Shown piece after piece: positions 13,967 through 22,880 of a DNA stretch of 24,598 bases. The position numbers and the translations under genes are program-made. The DNA is taken from the NCBI GenBank assembly GCA_039679375.1, contig JBDKVA010000003.1:1-24598 (forward strand). Direction: 5' to 3'. The notes below the pieces were generated by a model that did no database searches, was not told where the DNA came from, and saw only the letters and a program-made list of their open reading frames with translations. The stretch's first letter is position 1. Every line of letters starts with the position of its first letter. This DNA is from JBDKVA01 sp039679375. Lineage in GTDB: Bacteria > Bacillota > Clostridia > Acetivibrionales > DTU013.

Positions 13967-14756
13967 TATGCTTTTACTGAGCTTCACAGGCCATATTTTG
14001 GGCGATTATTATCTTCAGACCGACAAAACCGCATACAACAAAAATGAAAGATTCAGTAAGCTCCTTTACCACGCAGGCATCTACATACTCCCTTTTGTGA
14101 TACTATTTCTGATTTTCGGCAGGACATACCGGCTTGGAATATATTTTCTTACGATTTGTACAGCTCATTTTGCTATCGATCTGATAAAATTTATTATTTA
14201 CAAATCCGGCCTGTTTCGCAGTTCCTCCAAAAAGTACAAGACAAAGGATTTGCTGATCTATATCACTGACCAGTCCTTACATATTATCTCCATCCTGTTC
14301 ATCAGCATCTATTTTAAAATTCCTTCCTCGATCATTCAATTAGTTCCTGTTTTAAAGGATTTCCTGAAAGCAATCAATCTGGATATGGTATCGGCTCTCA
14401 AGTGGATCCTGTTGGTATTATGCATTTACAGGCCGACAAACGTTACGTTTGTCAAGGCATTTTCACATTACAAGCCGGAAATCAGGGAAGAATCACCCAA
14501 TATCGTGCCGGCCAGGAATGCAGCCATCAATAAAAAAGCCGGATCGGTCATAGGATTACTGGAACGGGTGCTGATCGTCATATTTATCAATATACAGCAA
14601 TATTCGGCAATCGGCCTGATCCTCACTGCCAAGTCCATCGCACGGTACGACAGCATATCAAAGAGCCAGGATTTTGCGGAATATTATCTGATCGGCACGC
14701 TAACGAGCCTGTTATCGGCCATACTGTTTTATCTGGCGGTCTTCGGCCATTTGTAA
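13956..14756 (+). CDS. DUF3307 family membrane protein
   Basis: This 266-aa polytopic protein opens MFNSMLLLSFTGHILGDYYLQ, the DUF3307 hallmark (HxxGDYxLQ), followed by FAIDLIKFIIY. About seven hydrophobic segments are visible, including residues near 40-58, 64-82, 105-125 and the C-terminus. A polar loop (about 165-200) includes NAAINKKAGSVIGLLER. Function is unknown; partnership with SatD is recurrent, which suggests a SatD-controlled envelope or stress role. The start is uncertain. ATG 13956, within the end of satD and preceded by GGGGTG, is preferred; GTG 13947 and ATG 13965 are alternatives. The overlap with satD implies translational coupling. Confidence 0.75.
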   Translation: MFNSMLLLSFTGHILGDYYLQTDKTAYNKNERFSKLLYHAGIYILPFVILFLIFGRTYRLGIYFLTICTAHFAIDLIKFIIYKSGLFRSSSKKYKTKDLLIYITDQSLHIISILFISIYFKIPSSIIQLVPVLKDFLKAINLDMVSALKWILLVLCIYRPTNVTFVKAFSHYKPEIREESPNIVPARNAAINKKAGSVIGLLERVLIVIFINIQQYSAIGLILTAKSIARYDSISKSQDFAEYYLIGTLTSLLSAILFYLAVFGHL

Positions 14757-14786
14757 CAGACCTTTAAAATCTATAGCATAGATGGG

Positions 14787-14812
14787 TTTAACTATTCCCT
14801 GAAATAGTTAAA
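14787..14812 (+). repeat. Perfect 10-bp hairpin after the satD operon
   Basis: TTTAACTATT (14787-14796) and AATAGTTAAA (14803-14812) pair around a CCCTGA loop in the 151-bp gap before the deacetylase gene. No T-run follows (GACTGG), so it is not a canonical terminator. It could be an operator for the genes downstream or a mRNA end-stabilising structure. The rest of the gap shows nothing clear. Confidence 0.4.
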
Positions 14813-14907
14813 GACTGGTTAATGCAGTCGATTTTCAGGAACTGTTGTCAGTTTATCCAAAGTCTATCTTCTGTGCAAAAACACAACTTGCGAGGATGGC
14901 GGAATAA

Positions 14908-16161
14908 ATGACAAAAAGTAAGAATGTTATAATTTTATTGATCACTGTTATAATATCAATCATCATATTATTTTTCATTAAATATAAAGGCATCGCGGCA
15001 GCGAATCAAACCGCAGCAAAGCTTATACCGGCGTCTGCTCGGGAGGCAGCAGGAATTACAGCTGTTAGCCCTCCCCTGACTTCACCTATATCAAGCGGGT
15101 CAGAAATTCATGATAATGAGCTGCCATATCAAGAACCCCAGGATTCCAGTAAAAATAATATAACTACCCCTGTTGAGGAAAACGAACCTGTTCTATTTGA
15201 ATACAACGGCGCTATCAGACATATTTTCTTTCATCCTTTGATAATTTACCCTGAAATGGCTTTTGACGGAGATGCAATTGCACAGGGTTATAATGAATGG
15301 TTTGTAACTGTAAGTGAGTTTAATAAAATCCTTAATTCCCTTTATTCAAAAAATTATATCCTTGTAGATATGGAAAAGCTTTATGAAATCAAAGAGCAAA
15401 ATGGTAAAAAAAGTATCGTTAAAAAGAAGCTTATGCTTCCGGAAGGCAAAAAACCATTAATCATTTCTATTGACGATCTTAATTATTATGATTATATGAA
15501 GGAAAACGGCAATGCGCACAAGCTTGTAATCAATAATGAAGGTAATGTTGCGGCATATTCTGTTTCTCCGGAAGGGCAGGAAAAAATGGATAGGAATAGC
15601 GAAATAGTTCCTATCATTGATCAATTTGTAGAACAGCATCCGGACTTTTCACTTGACGGAGCCAAAGGCATAATCGCTCTGACAGGTTATGCAGGTATCC
15701 TTGGCTATCATACGGAAGACCCCGGTTCAAAAGATTATGCGATAGAAAAAGAGGAAGCTTTGAAGGTAATAGAGCGTTTGAAGGAAACAGGGTGGTCCTT
15801 TGCCAGCCACGGATACGGACATCTGCATTCAAATAAGGTTACATTTGACAGGCTTAAAAAAGACACGGAAAAGTGGAAAGCAGACGTAGAAAGCTTAATT
15901 GGGCCTACTGATATATATATCTATCCTTACGGAGAGGAAATCCCCATCAGGAATCCTAAATTTCAGATGCTCATGTCAGAGGGCTTTAATATTTTCTGTC
16001 CGGTTGGCAGCACAGGTTTTCAAATAGCGGCTGAAAATTACGTACAAATGGACAGAATGAACATAGACGGGACTGCATTCTTTTACCGCAAAGAAAAGCT
16101 TTCCGACATGTTTGATGTAGATGATGTGGTTGATGAGCTGAGACCGCCGTTAAAGAAATAA
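14908..16161 (+). CDS. Membrane-anchored polysaccharide deacetylase-like protein
   Basis: This 417-aa protein has an N-terminal membrane anchor (about 7-25). A Pro/Ser-rich linker follows, and then a NodB-type deacetylase domain (about 150-400). Metal-site motifs are recognisable: ISIDDLNYYDYM (Asp189-Asp190 in place of TFDDG), SHGYGHLH (His301 and His305, motif HxxxH) and YIYPYGEE (about 338-344). It should act outside the cell on N-acetylated glycans, possibly peptidoglycan or exopolysaccharide. A roughly 100-residue insertion between the first two motifs, containing AHKLVINNEGNVAAYSVSP, sets it apart from minimal NodB domains. Some related clostridial proteins keep the fold with altered sites, so activity is not assured. 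GAGGA precedes the ATG. It lies 74 bp before the YARHG lipoprotein gene on the same strand, probably in the same transcript. Confidence 0.8.
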   Translation: MTKSKNVIILLITVIISIIILFFIKYKGIAAANQTAAKLIPASAREAAGITAVSPPLTSPISSGSEIHDNELPYQEPQDSSKNNITTPVEENEPVLFEYNGAIRHIFFHPLIIYPEMAFDGDAIAQGYNEWFVTVSEFNKILNSLYSKNYILVDMEKLYEIKEQNGKKSIVKKKLMLPEGKKPLIISIDDLNYYDYMKENGNAHKLVINNEGNVAAYSVSPEGQEKMDRNSEIVPIIDQFVEQHPDFSLDGAKGIIALTGYAGILGYHTEDPGSKDYAIEKEEALKVIERLKETGWSFASHGYGHLHSNKVTFDRLKKDTEKWKADVESLIGPTDIYIYPYGEEIPIRNPKFQMLMSEGFNIFCPVGSTGFQIAAENYVQMDRMNIDGTAFFYRKEKLSDMFDVDDVVDELRPPLKK

Positions 16162-16235
16162 AATAATCGTCTGGAACATTTTGTTAGCGTATGCGTCTTT
16201 CTTAATATAATATTTTATAGCGGAGCGTTATTGCG

Positions 16236-18098
16236 ATGAGAAAAAATCATATCAGGTGTATTTCACTAACAACTTTTATATGTCTGATCTTTCCGATTTT
16301 ATTGACGAGCTGCCGGGACACATTGAAAGCGTACGCCGTTGATTCGGAATATGTTTCTGCACAGGAAGCGTTAGCAATACCGAACAGCAATGCTTCTTCA
16401 ACTGAAATAGTACAGGCAGCACAGAATAACGGTGCCAAAGCCGAGCAGCCTTCAGGTATGTTGCAAAAGGACAACATTACCGGCCAGTCTGCTGTTACGG
16501 AACCGGTATCTGAGCTAATTGCGGAAAAGCCTGAAAACGGATGGCAGGAAATCAAATCTGTCGCACTTGATAACGTGAACAACAGTAATATAATTGTCCG
16601 GTTATTCGGGAAAAGCGCAGAAAATAATAATGAAATAAGGGCTTATATCGATCAAGAAGGAAAACTGTACAGTCTGGGCACCGTCAGTAATTACGGTGTT
16701 GAAAAGGTACATATATTTCAATATGATGTGACAAAAGATAAGGCTTATGAGCTGATGGTCACTGGTGACGTCGGAGCCTCTGCCTCTGTAACCAAAATCA
16801 TCCATTACGACAGTCAAACCAATACATGGATCCAATTGCTTGAGACAGGCTATACACAGTTCATTGACATCGATCACATACCAGGCACGGAGATTATTTC
16901 TACATCAACAGGCTCCATCCCATCTTCTGTATGTATTTACAGGTGGAACGGCGAAGCTTTTGAGAGGCTTGATGTTTCAGCTACGACTGGGAATGATTAT
17001 GCTTATATGCAGGAAAGATATCCAATGTATTGGTTTGTTACAGGAGAAAATACCAATGGGAAAAATACTGAAGAGCAAAAATATTATGCTTATACCGATG
17101 GCAAATTGGTTGAATATCCCGAAGTGTTTGTTGAAAAGTATTTTTATATAGGCGATTATATTTTTCCGTACAGCAATGTAAAAGCGTTGACAGATGATGA
17201 TCTTGAAAGGCTTCCTGTTAATATACTTGATATAGCCAGAAACGAGATCTATGCAAGGCATGGGTATATATTTGATAATACGGAATATTCAGATTATTTC
17301 AAAAGTAAATTATGGTACTCGGAGGACACTAACTACAGTGATGAAATGCTAAGCGGCATAGAAAGGCAAAATGCCGCATTCATTAAGCAATACACAGATA
17401 AAATCAAAAAGTACTTCCGTAAGATCGAGGGTAAGACAGCAGCAGAGGATTTGAATGGAGATGGGAGCAGGGACCAAATCAAGCTGGAATGTGAACCTGG
17501 AAGTGACACTTTTACACTTTACATCAATGATTTTATACTTAATGGTAAGGGATGTAATCTCGATGGTGTAATGTATCTGTGCGATATCGATCCGGCAGAT
17601 TCATATAAGGAAATTGCAATCACCGAATCAGGCCCCAGCGCCGACGAGGCAACATATTTTTACTATTATGACGGCAAAAAAATTAACTTCATGGGCAAGA
17701 TACAGGGCAGCCAGTATAATATAAAAATAACAGGTTCAGGAATGCTTACAACAGGAAGCCGTGGGCATATTCTGCAAACCTGGTTCTATAGAGATCGGTA
17801 CAGGCTGTCGGCAAACCATGAACTGGAGAATATTCCTCAGGAGCTTTACAGCATGAATATGATGGTAATTGTCAAAAAAGAAATGCTTCTTCAGAAGTCT
17901 CCCGCAGATACCAGTACCGCAGTACGGCTTGAGCCGGGCGAAGTCGTACTGATAGCAGCCTGTGATGACAGGGAATGGTGCCTCGTGGAGACCTCATCCG
18001 GGGAAAAGGGCTGGTTTGCCGTAGATGGCTATAATAAGATCCGTGGAACAAGCTTTGATGCCGATGAATATTTTATAGGTTTATGCCATGCCGGATGA
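16236..18098 (+). CDS. YARHG/SH3 domain lipoprotein
   Basis: This 620-aa exported lipoprotein has a basic start, a hydrophobic core and lipobox LLTSC (Cys26). A low-complexity linker (about 30-100) follows, then a beta-rich region (about 105-300). The YARHG domain (about 325-395) has its name motif at 339-343 in LDIARNEIYARHGYIF and the usual WYSEDTNY. An Asp-rich DLNGDGSRDQIKL (405-417) resembles an FG-GAP/calcium repeat inside a second beta-propeller-like part. The C-terminal bacterial SH3-like domain (about 548-612) reads KSPADTSTAVRLEPGEVV and GWFAVDGY. It probably sits on the outer face of the membrane and contacts the cell wall. Function is unknown; YARHG proteins are thought to be extracellular and peptidase- or glycan-associated. 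It may work with the deacetylase-like protein upstream. Confidence 0.85.
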   Translation: MRKNHIRCISLTTFICLIFPILLTSCRDTLKAYAVDSEYVSAQEALAIPNSNASSTEIVQAAQNNGAKAEQPSGMLQKDNITGQSAVTEPVSELIAEKPENGWQEIKSVALDNVNNSNIIVRLFGKSAENNNEIRAYIDQEGKLYSLGTVSNYGVEKVHIFQYDVTKDKAYELMVTGDVGASASVTKIIHYDSQTNTWIQLLETGYTQFIDIDHIPGTEIISTSTGSIPSSVCIYRWNGEAFERLDVSATTGNDYAYMQERYPMYWFVTGENTNGKNTEEQKYYAYTDGKLVEYPEVFVEKYFYIGDYIFPYSNVKALTDDDLERLPVNILDIARNEIYARHGYIFDNTEYSDYFKSKLWYSEDTNYSDEMLSGIERQNAAFIKQYTDKIKKYFRKIEGKTAAEDLNGDGSRDQIKLECEPGSDTFTLYINDFILNGKGCNLDGVMYLCDIDPADSYKEIAITESGPSADEATYFYYYDGKKINFMGKIQGSQYNIKITGSGMLTTGSRGHILQTWFYRDRYRLSANHELENIPQELYSMNMMVIVKKEMLLQKSPADTSTAVRLEPGEVVLIAACDDREWCLVETSSGEKGWFAVDGYNKIRGTSFDADEYFIGLCHAG

Positions 18099-18106
18099 CG
18101 AGAGGA

Positions 18107-18130
18107 TAGGAGTCTGCTCGGAAACTCCTA
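18107..18130. repeat. Hairpin between convergent genes
   Basis: TAGGAGT (18107-18113) and ACTCCTA (18124-18130) pair around a 10-base loop and overlap the TAG stop of the minus-strand permease. Neither strand has an immediate T-run; on + a TTTTT comes nine bases later. It is possibly a weak bidirectional terminator. Confidence 0.35.
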
Positions 18131-20485
18131 ATCCACGCTTTTTAACGCCTCAACCATATCGATACTCCTGACCTTGCGTGTCAGAAACAGCTGAATAAGC
18201 ATTGAAAACGCAAATGTGATTCCGCATGCCATACAAATACTCAGAAGAGAATTGTACGGTACAAACATCATATCATCCGGCTCACAGGACTGCATCACTA
18301 TTTTGGTAAGCTGCAATCCCGGCAGGATTCCGGCTGCAATCCCGACTATCGTAACCAGCGCGTTTTCAAATATAATCAATGAACTTGTCTCCTTCTGACG
18401 ATAGCCCAATACCTTTAATGTGGCAAACTCACGTGTCCTCTCAATAAAGTTGAGGACGCCCATGTTATAAAGGACAACAAATGCCAGAACAAGTGCAAAT
18501 ATAGTCATAAGCATGGAAATACTGTTGATGCCCTTCAGACCTGAAACGGTTTTCTCTTTTATTGAAGAAAGACTTTTAACGGATATTACTCCCTCCATAT
18601 CTTCCATTTGATTGATACAATTTTCTCCCGCATTATCAACAAGCAGAGTGGAAGGGATAAAATCGCCTATTCTGAAAGATTCCCAGGCTGACCTGGACAG
18701 GTAGACGCCCTGTCCCATCTGAACAGGAAGCAGCTGTCCTATCGTAACCCTTATCGTCTTTGTAATTCCCGGAATCTTGACGAGAAGCGTATCTCCGGTT
18801 TTTATTCTCATTGCTTCCGCCAGTTTTTCCGTCATAAGAGCTTTACCCTCCGGGTTTGCCAATGGCATACCGCCCTCCAGGCCGCGCACAGCTGATCCAT
18901 TCTGCGGTGCAATCAGCTTTTGTCCATCTTCATATATGGTCAGCAAAACCAGGCGGCTATTATTAACAGCTTTGTCCTGTGGTAAATTCCGGTCGTTTAC
19001 TATACTAGCGGCCATTTCCATGATACCTTCCACTGTTTCTGCAGTGATATTTTTCCTGTATTCACCGACGGTTACATTTTTATTGTCCAATTCTGCCCGG
19101 ATATCATACCGGAGAGTGCCTCCAAAATAGGTATTGAGCAAGTTACCAATAGAATCGTTCAATCCAAAGGCGGTAATAATCAACGCAGTGCAGCCCAGCA
19201 CACCCATCAGAGCCATAATCGTCCGCATCCTGTTCCGGAACAGGTTCCTGAGAATCATCTTGGCATTAAAGGTCAATGAGAGCCATACAACAGAAATGCG
19301 TTCAAGTATTATCCTGCTGCCGGCCTTCGGAGCTTTCGGGCGAAGCAGGGCTGCCGATGTTTCCGCGATATTCCGTCTGCATGCCAGATAGCAGATCAGG
19401 CAGGTCAACAGTACGGACAATATGCAGACAATCAGCGCTGCAGAAGAAATCGGGGCACTCATCATTTCCGGCAGCACATACATATCCAACATGACGCCCC
19501 ATAGAAAACGGGACAGCGTATAAGGTCCTAACAGCAAGCCCCCCGCGGATCCAAACAGAGACGGTAAAAAACCGTACAATAAATAGTGGCGCATGATCTT
19601 TCCTCTGCTGTATCCGACAGCCTTTAAAATGCCCAATTGCATCCGTTGATTTTCAACCATGCGCGTCATCGTAGTCAGAACGATCAGAACGGCGACAGCA
19701 AAAAACAGGATAGGAAAAATGCCTGAAAGCGACCTATACTGTTCGATCTCACTTGAAATCATTTCGGTACTTTTATGAGTATTTCGATCCCTTACGAACA
19801 CATTCGGCAGCTTATCCTCAATTTCGTTTTTTACAGTCCTGGACCTACCGGAATCCGAAAGCCGCACACAAACCTCGTTTACAGGTAAGCCCGCAAAGGA
19901 AGCAATATTTGTGTAAACATATCCGTAGGATTCCGGCTCAGGGATAATATATTTGGCTGTAAAAACATATTCCGGGCTGATAACCAGCCCCCGGACTTTA
20001 AAGGAAAATTCCGTGCCTGCCAATTCTATCGTAAGGCTGTCCCCCGGCAGCAGATCATGAGCTTTGGCAAATTGTTCATCCAGCAGGCATCCCTGCAAAT
20101 CGTTTTCAGACAGCAGCCCGCCGTTTTTTATACGTGGAATGTTGATCCTGGTACCGCCATCCGTCGCATGAAGCATCAGTTTGGGGGACTCCGGCAATTT
20201 TGCCTTCACCTCGCTGCTGAACCTGCCCTGTACCTCCGCAACACCGCTAATACGGGCAATACTGCTCATCATATCACCGTCCGTATTGGGCGCAATGATC
20301 CAGAAATCAGCCAATTTCTGTTCTTCAAAATAACGCTTGACCGACAGGTCGATATTGCGCCATGCACTGTCAAGACCGCTGAAGACCCAGATCCCGAGTG
20401 CGCTCAAAATAATAATCGATAAAAATTGCCCCCTGGAATGTAATATATCTCTGAAAAATTTTTTAACCAAAACGTTTTTCACCAT
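18128..20485 (-). CDS. ABC transporter permease, FtsX type (785 aa)
   Basis: This is the membrane subunit of a second FtsX/LolC-type exporter. An N-terminal segment (about 20-38) leads into a large external domain (about 50-250), then a triplet of segments starting ILFFAVAVLIVLTTM (about 258-278). The coupling motif RMQLGILKAVGYSRGKIMRH follows, and after a cytoplasmic stretch comes a second unit beginning near residue 415. That unit has another external domain and a C-terminal triplet with REFATLKVLGYRQKE. It ends VEALKSVD, as in many clostridial DUF214-like exporters. It shares layout but little obvious sequence with the 804-aa permease at the other end of the window. Its ATG lies 7 bases inside the ATPase gene, indicating coupling. 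It is predicted to be controlled by the TetR at 21393-21974. The substrate is unknown. Confidence 0.87.
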   Translation of the reverse strand: MVKNVLVKKFFRDILHSRGQFLSIIILSALGIWVFSGLDSAWRNIDLSVKRYFEEQKLADFWIIAPNTDGDMMSSIARISGVAEVQGRFSSEVKAKLPESPKLMLHATDGGTRINIPRIKNGGLLSENDLQGCLLDEQFAKAHDLLPGDSLTIELAGTEFSFKVRGLVISPEYVFTAKYIIPEPESYGYVYTNIASFAGLPVNEVCVRLSDSGRSRTVKNEIEDKLPNVFVRDRNTHKSTEMISSEIEQYRSLSGIFPILFFAVAVLIVLTTMTRMVENQRMQLGILKAVGYSRGKIMRHYLLYGFLPSLFGSAGGLLLGPYTLSRFLWGVMLDMYVLPEMMSAPISSAALIVCILSVLLTCLICYLACRRNIAETSAALLRPKAPKAGSRIILERISVVWLSLTFNAKMILRNLFRNRMRTIMALMGVLGCTALIITAFGLNDSIGNLLNTYFGGTLRYDIRAELDNKNVTVGEYRKNITAETVEGIMEMAASIVNDRNLPQDKAVNNSRLVLLTIYEDGQKLIAPQNGSAVRGLEGGMPLANPEGKALMTEKLAEAMRIKTGDTLLVKIPGITKTIRVTIGQLLPVQMGQGVYLSRSAWESFRIGDFIPSTLLVDNAGENCINQMEDMEGVISVKSLSSIKEKTVSGLKGINSISMLMTIFALVLAFVVLYNMGVLNFIERTREFATLKVLGYRQKETSSLIIFENALVTIVGIAAGILPGLQLTKIVMQSCEPDDMMFVPYNSLLSICMACGITFAFSMLIQLFLTRKVRSIDMVEALKSVD

Positions 20486-21180
20486 GCAATCGCCTCCACT
20501 GAAACAGGAGATTCATTAACTTCTACAGACTCTATACTTCCGTTTTTCATATGGATCACACGCCTTGCAATGCTTGCAATCAACGCATTATGTGTAATTA
20601 TCACCACTGTTGTATGGTATTTTTCCGATACATTGGCCAGAAGACGCAATATCTGTATACCTGTCTTTGAATCAAGTGCGCCGGTAGGTTCATCACAAAG
20701 CATCAGAGCCGGATTCTTGCAAAGCGCTCTCGCTATAGACACACGTTGTTGTTCGCCTCCGGACAGCTGCGCGGGAAAGTTATTCATTCTATCCTTTAAT
20801 CCCACCTGTTCCAGCACTTCCTTCGGATTCAACGGGTTTTTGCAGATCTGCAGTGCAAGCTCTACATTCTCCAATGCGGTTAAGTTGGGCATCAGATTGT
20901 AAAATTGAAAGACAAAACCGACATCGAATCTGCGGTAATCCGTCAAAGCATTATCTTTCAAAGATGAAACCTCCTTTTCTCCAATACGGATGCTTCCGGA
21001 GGTCGCCCGGTCCATACCTCCAAGCAGGTTCAAAACCGTTGTCTTTCCGGCTCCGCTGGGGCCCAGAACCGCGCAGAGTTCACCTTCTTCAATTTCGAAG
21101 CTTACATTATTTGCAGCCAGAACAACATTTGTTCCTGTCCGGTACTCTTTAGTAACGTTTTTAAAAGTAACATATCCCAT
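20479..21180 (-). CDS. ABC transporter ATP-binding protein, LolD/MacB type
   Basis: This 233-aa ATPase is partner of the FtsX permease whose gene overlaps its end. Walker A is GPSGAGKTT (40-48), the Q-loop is in GFVFQFYNLMP (Gln92), the signature is LSGGEQQR (139-146), Walker B is LMLCDEP (159-165) and the switch His is at about 197 (IITHN). The start ATG follows GGAG at about nine bases. It is the first gene of a two-gene operon. The upstream region carries a perfect 16-bp palindrome shared with the neighbouring TetR gene, so repression by that regulator is likely. Confidence 0.9.
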   Translation of the reverse strand: MGYVTFKNVTKEYRTGTNVVLAANNVSFEIEEGELCAVLGPSGAGKTTVLNLLGGMDRATSGSIRIGEKEVSSLKDNALTDYRRFDVGFVFQFYNLMPNLTALENVELALQICKNPLNPKEVLEQVGLKDRMNNFPAQLSGGEQQRVSIARALCKNPALMLCDEPTGALDSKTGIQILRLLANVSEKYHTTVVIITHNALIASIARRVIHMKNGSIESVEVNESPVSVEAIAW

Positions 21181-21324
21181 TTTTAGGTCTCCTTACCCTT
21201 ATTTTCTGCCGTTAGTGCTGGCAAGCTATATAGATTCATCAAATATCCCTTTTAGCTATTCTCTCAGTCTGATTCTTTACTCTTTTCGGTGTCTCGCCCC
21301 TTTTATTTTATTTGATGTAAATGG

Positions 21325-21352
21325 TGAATGAATTCATTCATCCATATGTCAA
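21325..21352 (-). promoter_or_regulatory. TetR operator and promoter of the FtsX-type exporter
   Basis: TGAATGAATTCATTCA (21325-21340) is a perfect 16-bp palindrome. On the minus strand TTGACA (21352-21347) lies just upstream, so the operator sits in the spacer/-10 region; the -10 itself is not clear (CATTCA at 16 bp). An almost identical site controls the TetR gene. The remaining leader to 21181 shows no structure I can support. Confidence 0.75.
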
Positions 21353-21392
21353 AAAATAAGCCCTATACGAGTATTTAAAATATTAGAAACAT

Positions 21393-21974
21393 TTAGTTCC
21401 GCTTTACGTTTAAAACACGGTAAAACAGTGTTTTAATTATTTGCATCTTTTCAGTCAAATCATTTGCCTCACTGATCATATCATGAACCGACATTGCTCC
21501 ATAAATCAAAAATTGTGCACTCTCATCTGAATTCGGACATTCAAAACACTTCTCGTCATTTCCCTCATCAATCAATTTTTGTAATTCAGGAATCAGACTT
21601 TTGAATATATTTTCCGACATTCTTTTATGTATTTGGCTGTTATTCTTTTTATGCAGTAATGAAACCAGCTTTGACGAACCAACTTCAACAAACATGTCGA
21701 AATAAACATCCAGTTTATCTTTGGCATTCATACCGGGTTTAAATTTGAAACCGACCACTTTCTTAAGAAACTCCTCTCCAAGTTTCACAGCTACCGCGTC
21801 CAAAAGCTCCAGCTTCGATTTAAAATAGCGGTACGGCAGTCCCTGAGAAATACCAACCGATTGTGCTACGTCGGACATCATGGTGTTTTCGTAGCCCTTT
21901 TCCTCAAACAGCTTTTGTGCGGCATCAATAATTTCAGCTTTGCGTTCTTCCGGTTCTTTGGCTATACGTGTCAC
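21393..21974 (-). CDS. TetR family transcriptional regulator
   Basis: This 193-aa repressor has an HTH at about residues 12-58: AAQKLFEEKGYENTMMSDVAQ then VGISQGLPYRYFKSKLELL. A helical ligand domain follows, with a Cys pair (CFEC) near residue 145. The start is set at GTG 21974 with AAAGGG as ribosome binding site. An in-frame ATG at 22061 is excluded because the predicted -10 of its own promoter (22062-22057) overlaps it. The operator in its promoter and the one before the ABC exporter differ by one base. It should therefore repress both itself and the exporter, releasing them when the exported compound or a related inducer binds (inference from family behaviour). Confidence 0.88.
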   Translation of the reverse strand: MTRIAKEPEERKAEIIDAAQKLFEEKGYENTMMSDVAQSVGISQGLPYRYFKSKLELLDAVAVKLGEEFLKKVVGFKFKPGMNAKDKLDVYFDMFVEVGSSKLVSLLHKKNNSQIHKRMSENIFKSLIPELQKLIDEGNDEKCFECPNSDESAQFLIYGAMSVHDMISEANDLTEKMQIIKTLFYRVLNVKRN

Positions 21975-22056
21975 TGCATCGGTCCCTTTCGTTATAAATT
22001 TGGATAATACTATTTGGTCTGAATTCAAAGTCAGCCTGCAATTATTGTATGATAAA

Positions 22057-22086
22057 ATCATAACATGAGTGAATGAATTCAGTCAA
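22057..22086 (-). promoter_or_regulatory. Autoregulated TetR promoter with operator
   Basis: On the minus strand TTGACT (22086-22081), 18 bp and TATGAT (22062-22057) form a good promoter. TGAATGAATTCAGTCA (22070-22085) overlaps the -35 and spacer. It matches the exporter operator at 15 of 16 positions. Confidence 0.75.
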
Positions 22087-22142
22087 TGCTATTTTGTAAA
22101 TTTATATTTTACTCTAATATTATTTTTGCTTCACTTGAGGTA

Positions 22143-22877
22143 TTACTTTTTGCTTTCCTTGCGTTTCATACTTCGGATGACCGCCTTCGTTTCAGCGTCT
22201 ACACGGTGCGACTCTGCTATCTTTTGCAGCGCTTTGTTATAGGTGAAATCGTCCAGCGTGTTAGACTGCAGAAATTCCATCGTCGGTTCCGGCTGTTTAA
22301 CAAAGCAGACAGAAATCGTCCATGCCACAGCCATTTTCACATAATAACCCTCGTGCTTTATACTGTCCAGTATAGCCAGTACATGGCCGGTGTACCGGTC
22401 ATCAATGTAATAGCTCAACAGCATGACGATACCAAAGCGAAGCTCAAATTCATCCGCTGAAGTGAAGTATGGCTGTAGGAAATCCAAGACACGCTCTTTA
22501 TGACGCTTTACGATCTTAAGGCCCATGCAAAAGCTGTCGCAGACGGACCAGTTATCAATCTTTGGTACAAATCCAGCAACGTAGTACAAAAGCTCCTCAA
22601 TATCAGCTTTCACACAACCGAGCACCATACCCTGCAGCATGATTTCCTCAAGGCTTTCACTGTATGCCGGATTTTCCTTCAGGAATCCGCGCCAGTCGCC
22701 CCCGGCGATTTCCCTTGCGACCTTCCGGAGGGCAGGCAGGCGTACTCCCAGGATGTTATCCACATTCGGCAGCAATCCGGATATAAAAGTGCGGTATTTC
22801 TCATCTGCCAGGCTTTGAAGTTTTTCTTTCACGGTTGCTGTCATAGGTATCCTGTTTTCACTCAGCATGTCATTCAC
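22143..22877 (-). CDS. AlkD-like DNA alkylation repair protein
   Basis: This 244-aa all-helical protein belongs to the DNA alkylation repair (HEAT-repeat, AlkD-like) family, which excises N3/N7-alkylated purines. Visible family stretches are NILGVRLPALRKVAREI (near 40-60), DNWSVCDSFC (near 108-117), WAxxx-type helices and the MAVAWTISVCFVK segment (near 185). GTG 22877 is the start: GAGGA lies seven bases upstream and overlaps the stop of the endonuclease IV gene, whose TAA is only three bases away. The two are therefore translationally coupled. The product should make abasic sites that endonuclease IV then cuts. I see no terminator in the 81 bp after the stop before the TetR promoter. Confidence 0.88.
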   Translation of the reverse strand: MNDMLSENRIPMTATVKEKLQSLADEKYRTFISGLLPNVDNILGVRLPALRKVAREIAGGDWRGFLKENPAYSESLEEIMLQGMVLGCVKADIEELLYYVAGFVPKIDNWSVCDSFCMGLKIVKRHKERVLDFLQPYFTSADEFELRFGIVMLLSYYIDDRYTGHVLAILDSIKHEGYYVKMAVAWTISVCFVKQPEPTMEFLQSNTLDDFTYNKALQKIAESHRVDAETKAVIRSMKRKESKK

Positions 22878-22880
22878 TTT

